A stretch of 9,268 bases of DNA from contig LCCW01000027.1 in the NCBI GenBank assembly GCA_000998185.1, positions 1 to 9,268 of the forward strand, written 5' to 3'. The stretch is from Candidatus Kuenenbacteria bacterium GW2011_GWA2_42_15 (GTDB lineage Bacteria; Patescibacteriota; Patescibacteriia; UBA2196; GWA2-42-15). Below, one piece after another: positions 1-6,590 of this stretch. The notes below the pieces were generated by a model. The model did no database searches and was not told where the DNA came from. It saw only the letters and a list, made by a program, of their open reading frames with translations. Numbering within the stretch: the stretch's first letter is position 1; every line of letters starts with the position of its first letter. The position numbers and the translations under genes were made by a program.

Positions 1-493
1 TATTATCAGCTGGATAATATATAATTTTTCCTTTAGTTACCTTATCAGTCTGCCAAGTAAAAGTAACTGACCGCCCAGTAGTATTGGAAATGGTTATATT
101 ACTTTCTCTCAACTCGGTAGGCACAACAAAATAAGAATAAGAAAACTCTTGGGTAATATCGCCCTCACGAAATTTATAATAGTAAGTATAATTTGAAACC
201 AAATTATGCAAGGTAATTTGGCACTGCCGGCCACCGGTAGTATAGTTATCATAACAATTCGCCGTATCAGACAACCAGTCGGATGTACCGAAAGGTTGAT
301 ATAAAATGACCGTATTGCCGCTATAATTGTTGTCCCACTGCAAATGCATACTAGTTGCGCTTCTTGGTTCTGTCTGTACATTACTGGCAGTGATATCGCT
401 TGCTCTGACTGAATTCGCCCCAAATAAAAACTGGCTCAAAATCAAGACAAATCCCAATAAAACGAACGAAAACTTGCGTGGCGAGAAAGACAT
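1..493 (-). CDS. Secreted FN3-like domain protein, N-terminal part (C-terminus beyond window)
   Basis: An open frame runs on the minus strand from an ATG at 493 through the left edge, giving 164 codons without a stop, so the C-terminus is missing. Residues 1-32 form a classic signal peptide: positive start (MSFSPRK), hydrophobic core (FVLLGFVLILSQFLFG) and a likely signal peptidase I site after VRA, just before SDITASN. The mature part has two beta-rich repeats of the FN3 or purple-acid-phosphatase N-terminal type. The first contains MHLQWDNNYSGN and ends at LVSNYTYYYKF; the second starts at SNITISNTTGRSVTFTWQTD. Two cysteines in the first repeat (about residues 80 and 91) could form a disulphide. 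The protein is probably exported and surface-bound or modular, with the enzymatic or anchoring part, if any, lying outside the window. The secreted nature is well supported; the specific function is unknown. Confidence 0.85.
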   Translation of the reverse strand, partial: MSFSPRKFSFVLLGFVLILSQFLFGANSVRASDITASNVQTEPRSATSMHLQWDNNYSGNTVILYQPFGTSDWLSDTANCYDNYTTGGRQCQITLHNLVSNYTYYYKFREGDITQEFSYSYFVVPTELRESNITISNTTGRSVTFTWQTDKVTKGKIIYYPADN

Positions 494-519
494 AAATTTT
501 TCTTTAATTGATAGTATTT

Positions 520-563
520 TTGGCCAAGAATGGCCAAACCATAAAGAGTATTAAAAATACTCT
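520..563 (-). promoter_or_regulatory. Two hairpins in the 5' leader of the secreted protein mRNA
   Basis: The leader contains two perfect inverted repeats. An 8-bp arm pair lies at 545-552 / 556-563 (AGAGTATT with a 3-base loop), almost at the expected 5' end of the transcript. A 7-bp pair lies at 520-526 / 531-537 (TTGGCCA with a 4-base loop). They could stabilise the mRNA 5' end, act as an operator (the second is dyad-symmetric), or be incidental. The pairing is seen directly; the role is inferred. Confidence 0.45.
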
Positions 564-577
564 CTATAACTAGAATA

Positions 578-606
578 AGTATAACATAAAAATTTTACGG
601 TGTCAA
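578..606 (-). promoter_or_regulatory. Sigma-70 type promoter for the FN3-like secreted protein
   Basis: On the minus strand a perfect -35 TTGACA (606-601) is followed after exactly 17 bases by TATACT (583-578). Transcription would start near 571, leaving a leader of about 78 bases before the ATG at 493. It is one of the best promoter matches in the window. Confidence 0.85.
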
Positions 607-650
607 CTAAAATTAAAATATTGCCTTGGCAAATAAAAAATGATAGTCTG

Positions 651-842
651 ATATTATTAGGATTTTCGCGTTTGCCTCTTACTGTCATCCTCGGACTCTT
701 TTTACTGTCATCCTCGGACTCGATCCGAGGATCCAGACAATAAACCAATGGCGCTATTATTTAAGAAATGGATTCCCTTGTCAGGCAAGGGAATGACAAA
801 TATCAGGCAAGGGAATGACAAACGCGAAAGTCCTAATAATAT
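651..842. repeat. Nested palindromic repeat element (MITE/REP-like mosaic)
   Basis: A 24-bp inverted repeat with one mismatch bounds the element (651-674 and 819-842). Inside are a 20-bp direct repeat at 679-698 and 702-721 (period 23), a hairpin with 8-bp arms (711-718 / 724-731), a short spacer, a second hairpin with 9-bp arms (772-780 / 786-794), and another 20-bp direct repeat at 781-800 and 803-822 (period 22). Both ends therefore carry a duplicated TGTCAT-containing tail in opposite orientation. The core resembles the TGTCATCC...GGATCCA and GGATTCCC...GGGAATGACA palindromes widespread in bacterial genomes. No transposase is encoded, so any mobilisation would be in trans. Frames that cross it are not credible genes. 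Confidence 0.75.
815..842 (+). promoter_or_regulatory. Possible promoter at the end of the repeat element, for the Nudix gene
   Basis: ATGACA (815-820) and TAATAT (837-842) are separated by 16 bases, giving a moderate sigma-70 match. It would start a transcript at about 849, only some 10 bases before the Nudix ATG at 859. Most of it lies inside the terminal inverted repeat, so the repeat may have supplied the promoter. This rests on motif similarity only. Confidence 0.35.
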
Positions 843-858
843 TCAATTGGTAATTTAT

Positions 859-1302
859 ATGCGCAAAACGCAATCAGCCGGCGGAGTGGTGGTAGGACCG
901 GACGGAAGAATTTTAATTACTAATCAAAACGGCAACTCCTGGTCGCTGCCCAAGGGGCATATTGATCCGGGTGAGGATGAAGTCGCGGCGGCCAAAAGGG
1001 AAATTTACGAGGAGACCGGAGTCAGGCCGGAAAATTTGCGTTTGATAAAAAAACTGGGAAGCTACCAAAGGCATAAAATCAGTAAAACCGGCAGTGATGA
1101 TAAAACGGAAATAAAAACAATTCACATGTTTTTATTTCAAACAGAACAGACAGCGCTATCCCCTACTGACCCGCACAACCCCAAAGCAGTTTGGCTGGGA
1201 AAAGAAAAGGTCGCGGAGAGATTGACGCATCCAAGAGATAAAGAGTTTTTTAGAAAAGTCATAAGCGAGTTAAGCAAGATAAGCAGTAAGCGAGGCAGGT
1301 AA
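859..1302 (+). CDS. Nudix hydrolase (MutT-like NUDIX domain protein)
   Basis: The 147-residue protein is essentially one Nudix domain. It probably hydrolyses a nucleoside diphosphate linked to another moiety in the cytoplasm, as in nucleotide-pool clean-up or diadenosine polyphosphate turnover. The Nudix box at residues 33-55 matches G-x5-E-x7-R-E-I-x-E-E-x-G-V perfectly, with metal-binding glutamates in REIYEE. It is preceded by the usual SAGGVVV strand and WSLPKGH. The WSLPKGHIDPGE wording and small size resemble Ap4A-hydrolase/MutT-type members, but substrate cannot be assigned. The frame stays open upstream to 748, but that part lies inside the repeat element and is not protein-like. The ATG at 859 begins MRKTQSAGG, the natural domain start. 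No clear Shine-Dalgarno precedes it. A terminator follows, so the gene appears monocistronic. Confidence 0.93.
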   Translation: MRKTQSAGGVVVGPDGRILITNQNGNSWSLPKGHIDPGEDEVAAAKREIYEETGVRPENLRLIKKLGSYQRHKISKTGSDDKTEIKTIHMFLFQTEQTALSPTDPHNPKAVWLGKEKVAERLTHPRDKEFFRKVISELSKISSKRGR

Positions 1303-1321
1303 ATTAAAAAAGATAATTATA

Positions 1322-1357
1322 AAAAACACCGACTGACAAACTCCGGTGTTTTTATTT
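1322..1357 (+). terminator. Rho-independent terminator after the Nudix gene
   Basis: Perfect 10-bp arms (1322-1331 and 1344-1353, core ACACCG/CGGTGT) with a 12-base loop run into a T-rich tail (TTTTTATTT), 20 bases after the Nudix stop codon. Confidence 0.8.
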
Positions 1358-1377
1358 ATAAACGAGTCAGCGTTAAG

Positions 1378-1569
1378 GCGAGCTTTTGGGGCGAGAAAAT
1401 GAAAATCTAGCCGAATGAGGCGTAGAAAATTGTCAGGGCGTGAGGCGCTTAGCCGATGGGGTTCCCTGACAATTTTCACGCGAGTGAGGCAAAGATTTTC
1501 TTTTGAGCCCCAACCGCGAGCGCTTTTCTTTATGCCCACTTTCTTTTCTAAAAAGAAAGTGGGCATAAA
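1378..1569. repeat. Nested inverted-repeat element ending in a 19-bp perfect hairpin
   Basis: This gene-free stretch before clpC folds on itself. Outer arms 1386-1392 / 1507-1513 (TTGGGGC/GCCCCAA) are followed inward by 1401-1408 / 1493-1500 (GAAAATCT/AGATTTTC) and then a perfect 14-bp pair at 1425-1438 / 1464-1477. The motif TGAGGC recurs at 1416, 1441 and 1485. Just to the right is an independent perfect 19-bp stem with a CTA loop (1529-1547 / 1551-1569). That stem lacks a T-tract on either side, so it is not a canonical terminator. No protein-like frame covers the region. I interpret it as a non-autonomous palindromic repeat. Confidence 0.65.
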
Positions 1570-1628
1570 AGAGATTTACGATGACAACTAAAAATAGCAA
1601 ACAAAATAAAAAGAATAGTTGATTGGAA

Positions 1629-1657
1629 TTGAAAAGCGGCCTAAACCGTGTTAGAAT
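1629..1657 (+). promoter_or_regulatory. Sigma-70 type promoter of clpC
   Basis: TTGAAA (1629-1634) and TAGAAT (1652-1657) are separated by exactly 17 bases. Transcription would begin near 1664, giving a short leader of about 16 bases before the ATG at 1680. This placement rules against the in-frame TTG at 1623 as the start. I saw no CIRCE or CtsR-like operator between the promoter and the start codon. Confidence 0.7.
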
Positions 1658-1679
1658 AAGAACACAGAAAAATAACAAT

Positions 1680-4166
1680 ATGATAGAAACCGTTTTGGGA
1701 AAATTCACCACGCATTATAAAAAGGCCATGGTCAGAGCCTATGGTTTGTCATTGGCAAATAAAAAAAAGGAAATCGGCATGGAGGAACTTTTCTGGAGTT
1801 TGCTTGGAGAAAAAGGCTCGCTTGGTTCGGAAGCCTTGATAAAAGCCGGGGTGAAGGTTGGCCTGGAAACCGATGCCGGGGAAACGATGGGCGCGGAAGA
1901 ATGGGAAAAAATACTAAATGCCAAAAATAATATCGGGCTGAACGGCAGGGCGAAAAAAATCGTGGTTGATTCGGCGGCAGTGGCGGCAAAATACCAGCAC
2001 GGCTACATTGGTACCGAGCATCTTTTGTACAGCTTGATCAAGGCTAATGACGAAGAGATAAACAAAATCCTAAAACAGTACCGTGTTGAACCCAAAAACC
2101 TGCTTAAAAATTTGGAAATAGTCCTGGGGTCAACTGCCAAGTTTAGCGAGATGACCGGGGCGGTTGGCGCTTTGAAAGAAAAAATGAAGCAGGCAGAAAA
2201 AAATACGCACCAAAGGCAGGAACTGCTCTTGGATTTTTTTGGCACGGATCTGACCAGCCAGCTGGCGCAAAAAAATATTACGCCGGTAATCGGCCGCGCC
2301 GAGGAAATAAAAAGAGTCATCCAAATTTTGTCGCGCCGCGCCAAAAACAATCCGATACTTTTGGGCGAACCAGGCGTGGGCAAGACCGCCATTGTGGAAG
2401 GCTTGGCTAAAAAAATCATGCAAGGCGAAGTGCCGGAGGTGCTTTTAGATAAAAAAATCTACGCGCTGGATATGCCTTTAATGGTGGCGGGCACGAGTTA
2501 CCGCGGCGAATTTGAAGCTAGGCTAAAACAAGTGGTGGATGAAGCCAAGTCAAATCCGGAAATTATTTTATTTATTGACGAGATCCACAATATCGTCGGC
2601 GCCGGTTCGGCGGCCGGCACGATGGACGCGGCCAATATTTTGAAGCCGGCCTTAGCCAGAGGAGAAATCCGCTGTATTGGCGCGACCACTTTTGACGATT
2701 ATAAAAAACACATTGAACCGGACAGCGCGCTCACCAGAAGACTACAAAAAGTCTCGGTTGGCGAACCGACGATTGAACAAGCAATCGCGATCATTAAAGG
2801 CATAAAAACAGTCTACGAGAAACATCATCTGGTCCGCATAAAGGACGAAGCAGTTGAAGAGGCCGTTAAGTTGAGCGCCAGATACATCACAGACCAATTT
2901 TTGCCGGACAAAGCCATTGATCTTATTGACGAAGCGGCCAGTAAAAAAAGAGTGGAGCGGCCGAGTCGGGGCAATTTCCAAAAGGTCAACCAATTAAAAA
3001 AAGAATTGGGTGATTTGGCCAAAGCCAAAAATAAACTGGTCAGAGAAGAAAAATACCCGGAGGCCATAAGACTTAAGACTAAAGAATTTGAAATTATCAA
3101 TAAAATATACCAGCTGGAAAGCGAGGAAATAAAAAACAAAATTGAAAGCGACCCGAAAATAATGGCGGAAAACCAGCTGACCGGCGAAGACATCAGACAA
3201 CTCATAGCCGAGGCGACAAAGATTGACATTCCGGACAGTAAAAAAATGATTGCCGGCATGGCCAAGCTGGAAGAAAATCTAAAAACAAAAATCATCGGAC
3301 AAAATGAAGCGATCGGAGAAATCGTCAACGCGCTCAAAAGATCAGCGGCCGGGCTCACGGGCGACCAGCGGCCGCTGGGCTCGTTTATTTTTGCCGGGCC
3401 GTCTGGCGTCGGCAAAACCTACGCGGCCAAAATCTTGGCGGAAACGATGAATCCAAAAAACGACGGGCTGATCAGGCTGGATATGTCGGAATACGGAGAA
3501 AAATTCAACGGTTCAAAAATAATTGGCGCGCCGGCCGGTTATGTCGGTTACGATGAAGGCGGCGTGCTGACCGAAAAGGTAAAAAGAAATCCTTACGCGG
3601 TAATTCTTTTGGATGAAATAGAAAAGGCTCATGCCGACATCTTCAACCTGTGGCTTTCGGTATTAGAAGACGGGCAGCTGTCAGACAGCCACGGCCGCAC
3701 GATAAATTTCAAAAATACCGTCATTATCATGACCACCAATATCGGGCTAAAGAGAAAGGGAGAAAAGAAGCAATTGGGCTTTGGCAGTGGAGAAAAAGGA
3801 ACGGAGCAAAATAATTTTAAAGATTCGCTGGAAGAATTTTTGCGGCCGGAGTTTCTCAACCGCGTGGATAAAATAGTGATTTTCAACGACCTGAAAGAAA
3901 AAGATCTGGAAAAAATTACCATCATGGGACTCAATGAAATCAACGGCAAGTTGGCGGACCGCCAACTAAAAGTCGCTTGGGATAATAAGGTAATAAAAAA
4001 ACTCCTGAAAAAATGTCTTGAGCGGGGCGAGGGAGCGCGCGTGGTCAGAGAGATTCTTCAGTTGGAAATAGAAAATCCTTTGGCGGATAAAATCATCAAA
4101 GGCGATTTTAACAAAAGCCGGGTGATAAAAATTAAGGTTAAAAATAATAGAATAGCGCTGACTTAA
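1680..4166 (+). CDS. clpC: ClpC-type AAA+ unfoldase (Clp protease ATP-binding subunit)
   Basis: This 828-residue Hsp100 protein unfolds substrates with ATP and, by family, feeds them to ClpP in the cytoplasm. An N-terminal double Clp-N repeat spans about 1-150. AAA domain 1 has Walker A GEPGVGKT (229-236), Walker B with D300/E301, pore loop SYRGEFEAR and arginine-finger region LTRRLQKV. The middle region contains a UVR-like motif, LVREEKYPEAIRLK (about 453), which points to ClpC rather than ClpB; the long ClpB coiled coil is absent. AAA domain 2 has Walker A GPSGVGKT (573-580), pore loop GYVGY (Y621), Walker B with D645/E646, sensor MTTNIG and RPEFLNR (722-728). An LGF tripeptide (699-701) sits where ClpC carries its ClpP-docking loop. 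The start at 1680 is chosen because a promoter lies just upstream and the Clp-N domain begins there; an in-frame TTG at 1623 precedes the promoter. clpP is not in this window. Confidence 0.95.
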   Translation: MIETVLGKFTTHYKKAMVRAYGLSLANKKKEIGMEELFWSLLGEKGSLGSEALIKAGVKVGLETDAGETMGAEEWEKILNAKNNIGLNGRAKKIVVDSAAVAAKYQHGYIGTEHLLYSLIKANDEEINKILKQYRVEPKNLLKNLEIVLGSTAKFSEMTGAVGALKEKMKQAEKNTHQRQELLLDFFGTDLTSQLAQKNITPVIGRAEEIKRVIQILSRRAKNNPILLGEPGVGKTAIVEGLAKKIMQGEVPEVLLDKKIYALDMPLMVAGTSYRGEFEARLKQVVDEAKSNPEIILFIDEIHNIVGAGSAAGTMDAANILKPALARGEIRCIGATTFDDYKKHIEPDSALTRRLQKVSVGEPTIEQAIAIIKGIKTVYEKHHLVRIKDEAVEEAVKLSARYITDQFLPDKAIDLIDEAASKKRVERPSRGNFQKVNQLKKELGDLAKAKNKLVREEKYPEAIRLKTKEFEIINKIYQLESEEIKNKIESDPKIMAENQLTGEDIRQLIAEATKIDIPDSKKMIAGMAKLEENLKTKIIGQNEAIGEIVNALKRSAAGLTGDQRPLGSFIFAGPSGVGKTYAAKILAETMNPKNDGLIRLDMSEYGEKFNGSKIIGAPAGYVGYDEGGVLTEKVKRNPYAVILLDEIEKAHADIFNLWLSVLEDGQLSDSHGRTINFKNTVIIMTTNIGLKRKGEKKQLGFGSGEKGTEQNNFKDSLEEFLRPEFLNRVDKIVIFNDLKEKDLEKITIMGLNEINGKLADRQLKVAWDNKVIKKLLKKCLERGEGARVVREILQLEIENPLADKIIKGDFNKSRVIKIKVKNNRIALT

Positions 4167-4175
4167 TATTTGTCA

Positions 4176-4249
4176 TCATCCGTTATTTATCTGTTCCAAG
4201 CTGTTGTTTTGTTTTTTTAACAACGGATGAAAAACGGATTAGGAACGGA
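4176..4249 (+). promoter_or_regulatory. clpC-comF spacer with inverted repeat and three phased AACGGA repeats
   Basis: A 9-bp inverted repeat (4176-4184 TCATCCGTT / 4222-4230 AACGGATGA) encloses a T-rich loop that itself has GTTGTT/AACAAC arms (4203-4208 / 4219-4224). From its right arm, AACGGA recurs at 4222, 4233 and 4244, an exact 11-bp period, so all copies face the same side of the helix. It may be an operator or attenuator for the downstream gene. No T-tract follows a stem, so it is not a clear terminator. Confidence 0.35.
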
Positions 4250-4300
4250 GGCAAACCGATAGACTAATTTTTTGGCTTGAGTATGGAGTGGCAGGCAGTA

Positions 4301-5020
4301 ATGAGCACCTTTGTGAAAATAAAACCGTTTCTTTTGGATTTATTTTTTCCGATTGAATGTTTGGGCTGCGGAGGGGAAAATAAATGGTTGTGCCAAAGGT
4401 GCCAAGAAAAAATAAAACTAAAAGCAATTGATGAGTGCCTAGTTTGCAAAGAAACAACAGGCTTGGGGAAAACACATGAGCCCTGCCGAACAAAAACATT
4501 TTTGGACGGCGTAATGGTGGCCGCGGCTTGGGAAGATAAATTGCTTCAAGGCGCGATTCATAAATACAAATACAATTTCGTGACCGGATTGGCCGAACCG
4601 TTGACTGATATTTTAATAAAAAAAATGAACGAACCGGAGCGGGTTCGTCTTTTTGAAAAAAGAAAAATAATTCTCGTACCGGTGCCTTTGCACAAGAAAA
4701 GACTGAACTGGCGCGGCTTTAACCAAGCCGAGCTTTTGACAAAAAAAATATCCAGCCATTTTGGCTGGGGTATTCAACCCATGCTTTTACTGCGGCAAAG
4801 ATACACCAAGCCGCAGGTAAAATTAAAAAAGGAAAAACGGGCGCAAAATATCCAGGGCGCTTTTGGGATAAAACCCGGTCAGCCGGAAACAATAAAAGAC
4901 GCCCTCGTTATTTTGGTGGATGATGTTTTGACTACCGGCGCCACCATGAATGAATGCGCCAAAATCCTAAAAGAAAACGGAATAAAAGAGGTCTGGGGAC
5001 TAGCTTTGGCAAGAGGCTGA
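4301..5020 (+). CDS. comF: ComF family phosphoribosyltransferase-like protein
   Basis: The roughly 239-residue protein has the two-part ComFC/GntX architecture. At its N-terminus, cysteine pairs CLGC (20/23), CQRC (31/34) and CLVC (46/49), plus C62, are suited to zinc binding. The C-terminal type I phosphoribosyltransferase fold includes LVPVPLHKKRLNWRGFNQAE and the PRPP-binding loop VDDVLTTGAT (about 206-215). In transformable bacteria this family takes part in DNA uptake; in others it is kept without known competence, and its reaction is unsettled. I prefer the ATG at 4301, which opens directly into KPFLLDLFFPIECLGCG, the usual family start, with weak purine-rich GGAG upstream. An ATG at 4283 and a TTG at 4277 are in frame and cannot be excluded. 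It lies 134 bases after clpC on the same strand and may be co-transcribed. It converges with tsaE, leaving only 31 bases between stops. Confidence 0.88.
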   Translation: MSTFVKIKPFLLDLFFPIECLGCGGENKWLCQRCQEKIKLKAIDECLVCKETTGLGKTHEPCRTKTFLDGVMVAAAWEDKLLQGAIHKYKYNFVTGLAEPLTDILIKKMNEPERVRLFEKRKIILVPVPLHKKRLNWRGFNQAELLTKKISSHFGWGIQPMLLLRQRYTKPQVKLKKEKRAQNIQGAFGIKPGQPETIKDALVILVDDVLTTGATMNECAKILKENGIKEVWGLALARG

Positions 5021-5051
5021 ACCGCCAAAAACAATTTTAAAATTTTAATTT

Positions 5052-5534
5052 TTAAAGAATGTCTTGATTTTGAAAGACAATGACTCTCTCCTCTGGCTTT
5101 TTGCCGTGGTTGAATTTAATCCAAATCGTGTCTTTGGGTAGAATACTTTTAATTTTATCAGCCCATTCAACAACAATCAGGCTGTTTTTATTTTGGAGAA
5201 ACTCCTTAAAACCAAGATCCAGCAGCTCCGATGAATCGGCCAGGCGATAACAATCAATGTGGACTAGATTGCAGATTGATGATTGCAGATTGATGATTGC
5301 AGATTGATGATTTTTGATTTTATAAATTTTCAACAGGACAAAAGTGGGGCTGGTAATATGCGCTTTTATGCCTAAGCCTAAAGCCAAGCCTTTGACAAAT
5401 TGGGTTTTGCCAGCGCCCAAATCGCCGACCAAACCAAAAACCGCTGGGCCAAAAAGGGAGCCGGCGACTTTTTTACCAAGCCTTTCAGTTTCTTGGCCGG
5501 AGCGGGTAATATTTTTTTTAAAATAATCACGCAT
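5052..5534 (-). CDS. tsaE: tRNA threonylcarbamoyladenosine biosynthesis ATPase TsaE
   Basis: TsaE is the P-loop ATPase that works with TsaB and TsaD to make t6A37 in ANN-decoding tRNAs. The 160-residue protein has Walker A GDLGAGKT (37-44), SPTF (62-65), HIDCYRL (92-98) and VVEWADK (121-127), all hallmarks in the right order. Between SPTF and HIDCYRL there is an unusual extra stretch (about residues 76-90) encoded by three perfect 14-bp tandem copies at 5267-5308. The 42 bases keep frame, so the three copies are read in three different frames. The insertion falls in the loop between two strands and leaves the motifs intact, so the protein is probably functional. The gene follows the M50 peptidase gene by 54 bases on the same strand, suggesting co-transcription. 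The ATG at 5534 gives the standard N-terminus; no strong Shine-Dalgarno is seen. Confidence 0.94.
   Translation of the reverse strand: MRDYFKKNITRSGQETERLGKKVAGSLFGPAVFGLVGDLGAGKTQFVKGLALGLGIKAHITSPTFVLLKIYKIKNHQSAIINLQSSICNLVHIDCYRLADSSELLDLGFKEFLQNKNSLIVVEWADKIKSILPKDTIWIKFNHGKKPEERVIVFQNQDIL
5267..5308. repeat. Three perfect 14-bp tandem repeats inside tsaE
   Basis: GATTGCAGATTGAT occurs three times back to back (5267-5280, 5281-5294, 5295-5308) and is followed by a degenerate GATTTTTGATTTTAT tail. Because 3 x 14 is divisible by 3, the tract adds 14 codons without breaking the gene. Copy number may vary between strains by slippage, but only steps of three copies keep the frame. Confidence 0.9.
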
Positions 5535-5588
5535 AGATTTTTATCAATCATTGACCATTTTCAGCCTGAAGACTGGTTTAAAAATTTT

Positions 5589-6191
5589 TTAACCAACAAC
5601 TAGATTGAACAACCAGCTAGTTATTGGGCTAATAATGCCAGAAAAATAGAAAACAAAAATCAAAAGGATAATAATGCCAAAGCGCTCCAAAAATATTTTG
5701 ACGGTTTCCATAGAGTCCGGCAAAAGAGCAAACAGCAATTTGGAGCCATCCAGGGGCGGGATAGGCACGAGATTGAAAACCATCAGCACCACATTGGCGT
5801 AAGCGATCAAGCTGATAAATAAAGAAAAAGTGCTGACTGGCAAAAGCCTGAAAAGCGCGCCGAAAAAAAGAGCGGCCATAAGATTGGCGAACGGGCCGGC
5901 CAAGCCCACTAAAGCAGGTCCCCATTGACGGTTTTTTAAATTATAAGGGTTGTAGGGTACGGGTTTGGCGTAGGCGAACATAAAAGAGCCGCCGGAAGCG
6001 AAAATTAAAAATATGGGCAAAAGAATGGTGCCGTAAAGGTCAATGTGCGCTCTTGGGTCAAGGGTCAAGCGGCCGGCGTCTTTAGCCGTCGGATCGCCCA
6101 AACGATCAGCCAGCCAGCCGTGAGCGTATTCGTGGATAATCGCCGAGGGAATTATGATTAAAAAGAAAAAAAACAACTGGGTGAAGCCCAT
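5589..6191 (-). CDS. Site-2-protease-like M50 family zinc metallopeptidase (membrane)
   Basis: This 200-residue, very hydrophobic protein belongs to the short, PDZ-less group of M50/S2P intramembrane proteases. The first membrane segment (about 6-19) leads directly into the zinc site HEYAH (H20, E21, H24). Next come the family block RLTLDPRAHIDLYGT (41-55), AKPVPYNPYNL (75-85), AGPFANL (98-104) in a membrane segment, and NLVPIPPLDG (140-149) with D148 as the likely third zinc ligand. A final membrane helix covers about 172-188. It should cleave transmembrane substrates in the cytoplasmic membrane, but the target is unknown and no anti-sigma factor lies nearby. It precedes tsaE on the same strand (54-base gap) and diverges from rpmB. 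The ATG at 6191 is the natural start; no clear Shine-Dalgarno is visible. Confidence 0.93.
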   Translation of the reverse strand: MGFTQLFFFFLIIIPSAIIHEYAHGWLADRLGDPTAKDAGRLTLDPRAHIDLYGTILLPIFLIFASGGSFMFAYAKPVPYNPYNLKNRQWGPALVGLAGPFANLMAALFFGALFRLLPVSTFSLFISLIAYANVVLMVFNLVPIPPLDGSKLLFALLPDSMETVKIFLERFGIIILLIFVFYFSGIISPITSWLFNLVVG

Positions 6192-6215
6192 AAGCTAATA
6201 GTAATTGGTAATTCG

Positions 6216-6331
6216 TAATCCGTAATAAATAAAGGTAAATTCCGATGACTAATAGTTATGAGTTATAAGTTTCGGATTACGGATTATCCACCTACGGGTG
6301 ATCTCCCGCAGGGAGACAAATTGCGGATTAC
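6216..6331. repeat. Short inverted and direct repeats in the M50-rpmB divergent spacer
   Basis: An 11-bp inverted repeat (TAATCCGTAAT, 6216-6226 and 6276-6286) is followed by further CGGATTA copies near 6281 and 6324. Between them sit two small GC-rich hairpins: CACC/GGTG (6289-6300) and TCTCCC/GGGAGA (6302-6316). The spacer holds no protein-like frame. These look like intergenic repeat debris, although the hairpins could insulate the two divergent units. Confidence 0.5.
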
Positions 6332-6338
6332 AAAATTA

Positions 6339-6369
6339 TTGACATTTATTATCTTTATGTTATTATAAT
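6339..6369 (+). promoter_or_regulatory. Promoter of rpmB
   Basis: A perfect -35 TTGACA (6339-6344) is followed by TATTAT (6361-6366, spacer 16) overlapping TATAAT (6364-6369, spacer 19). Transcription would begin near 6375, leaving a leader of about 28 bases before the ATG at 6403. Which of the two -10 hexamers is used cannot be decided. Confidence 0.75.
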
Positions 6370-6402
6370 TCCAGTAATTAATCAATCCTTAACATAAACA
6401 TT

Positions 6403-6579
6403 ATGTCCAGAATCTGCGATCTCTGCGGCCGCGGACCGCAAAAATTTATCCAGCGCTCACATGCCAACAATAAAACATTAACGCGCAAACTCATAAATCT
6501 GCAGGTTAAAACCATTGATGGAGTGAAAAAGAAAGTCTGCACCAGATGCATGCGAACGATGAAAAAAGACGCAAAATAG
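6403..6579 (+). CDS. rpmB: Large subunit ribosomal protein bL28
   Basis: The 58-residue basic protein starts MSRICDLCGRGPQ and continues through RSHANNKTLTRK, the signature region of bL28, which binds 23S rRNA in the large ribosomal subunit. Two CxxC pairs (C5/C8 and C47/C50, in ICDLCG and VCTRCM) make this a zinc-binding version. It is at the short end of the family, usually about 60-78 residues, which fits the reduced ribosomal proteins typical of CPR bacteria. It has its own strong promoter and a hairpin terminator 11 bases after the TAG stop. The ATG at 6403 is the only sensible start; no clear Shine-Dalgarno precedes it. Confidence 0.95.
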   Translation: MSRICDLCGRGPQKFIQRSHANNKTLTRKLINLQVKTIDGVKKKVCTRCMRTMKKDAK

Positions 6580-6590
6580 TCAATCGCTAA

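Noticed and set aside
651..842. CRISPR array
   Set aside because: The direct repeats occur only twice each with spacers of 2-3 bases and are parts of palindromic ends, not repeat-spacer units; no cas genes.
748..858. 37-residue N-terminal extension of the Nudix protein
   Set aside because: It is encoded by the repeat element and contains a translated tandem repeat; the Nudix domain begins naturally at the ATG at 859.
1623..1679. TTG start giving 19 more residues for ClpC
   Set aside because: A TTGAAA-17-TAGAAT promoter lies within this stretch, so the TTG would precede the transcript start.
2003..2419. Long antisense frames within clpC (also 2825-3415 and 3629-3949)
   Set aside because: They mirror the codon pattern of the highly convincing ClpC frame and show no domain signatures.
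5021..5051. Bidirectional terminator between the convergent comF and tsaE
   Set aside because: Only an A/T-only weak self-complementarity is present; no GC-containing stem with a T-tract.
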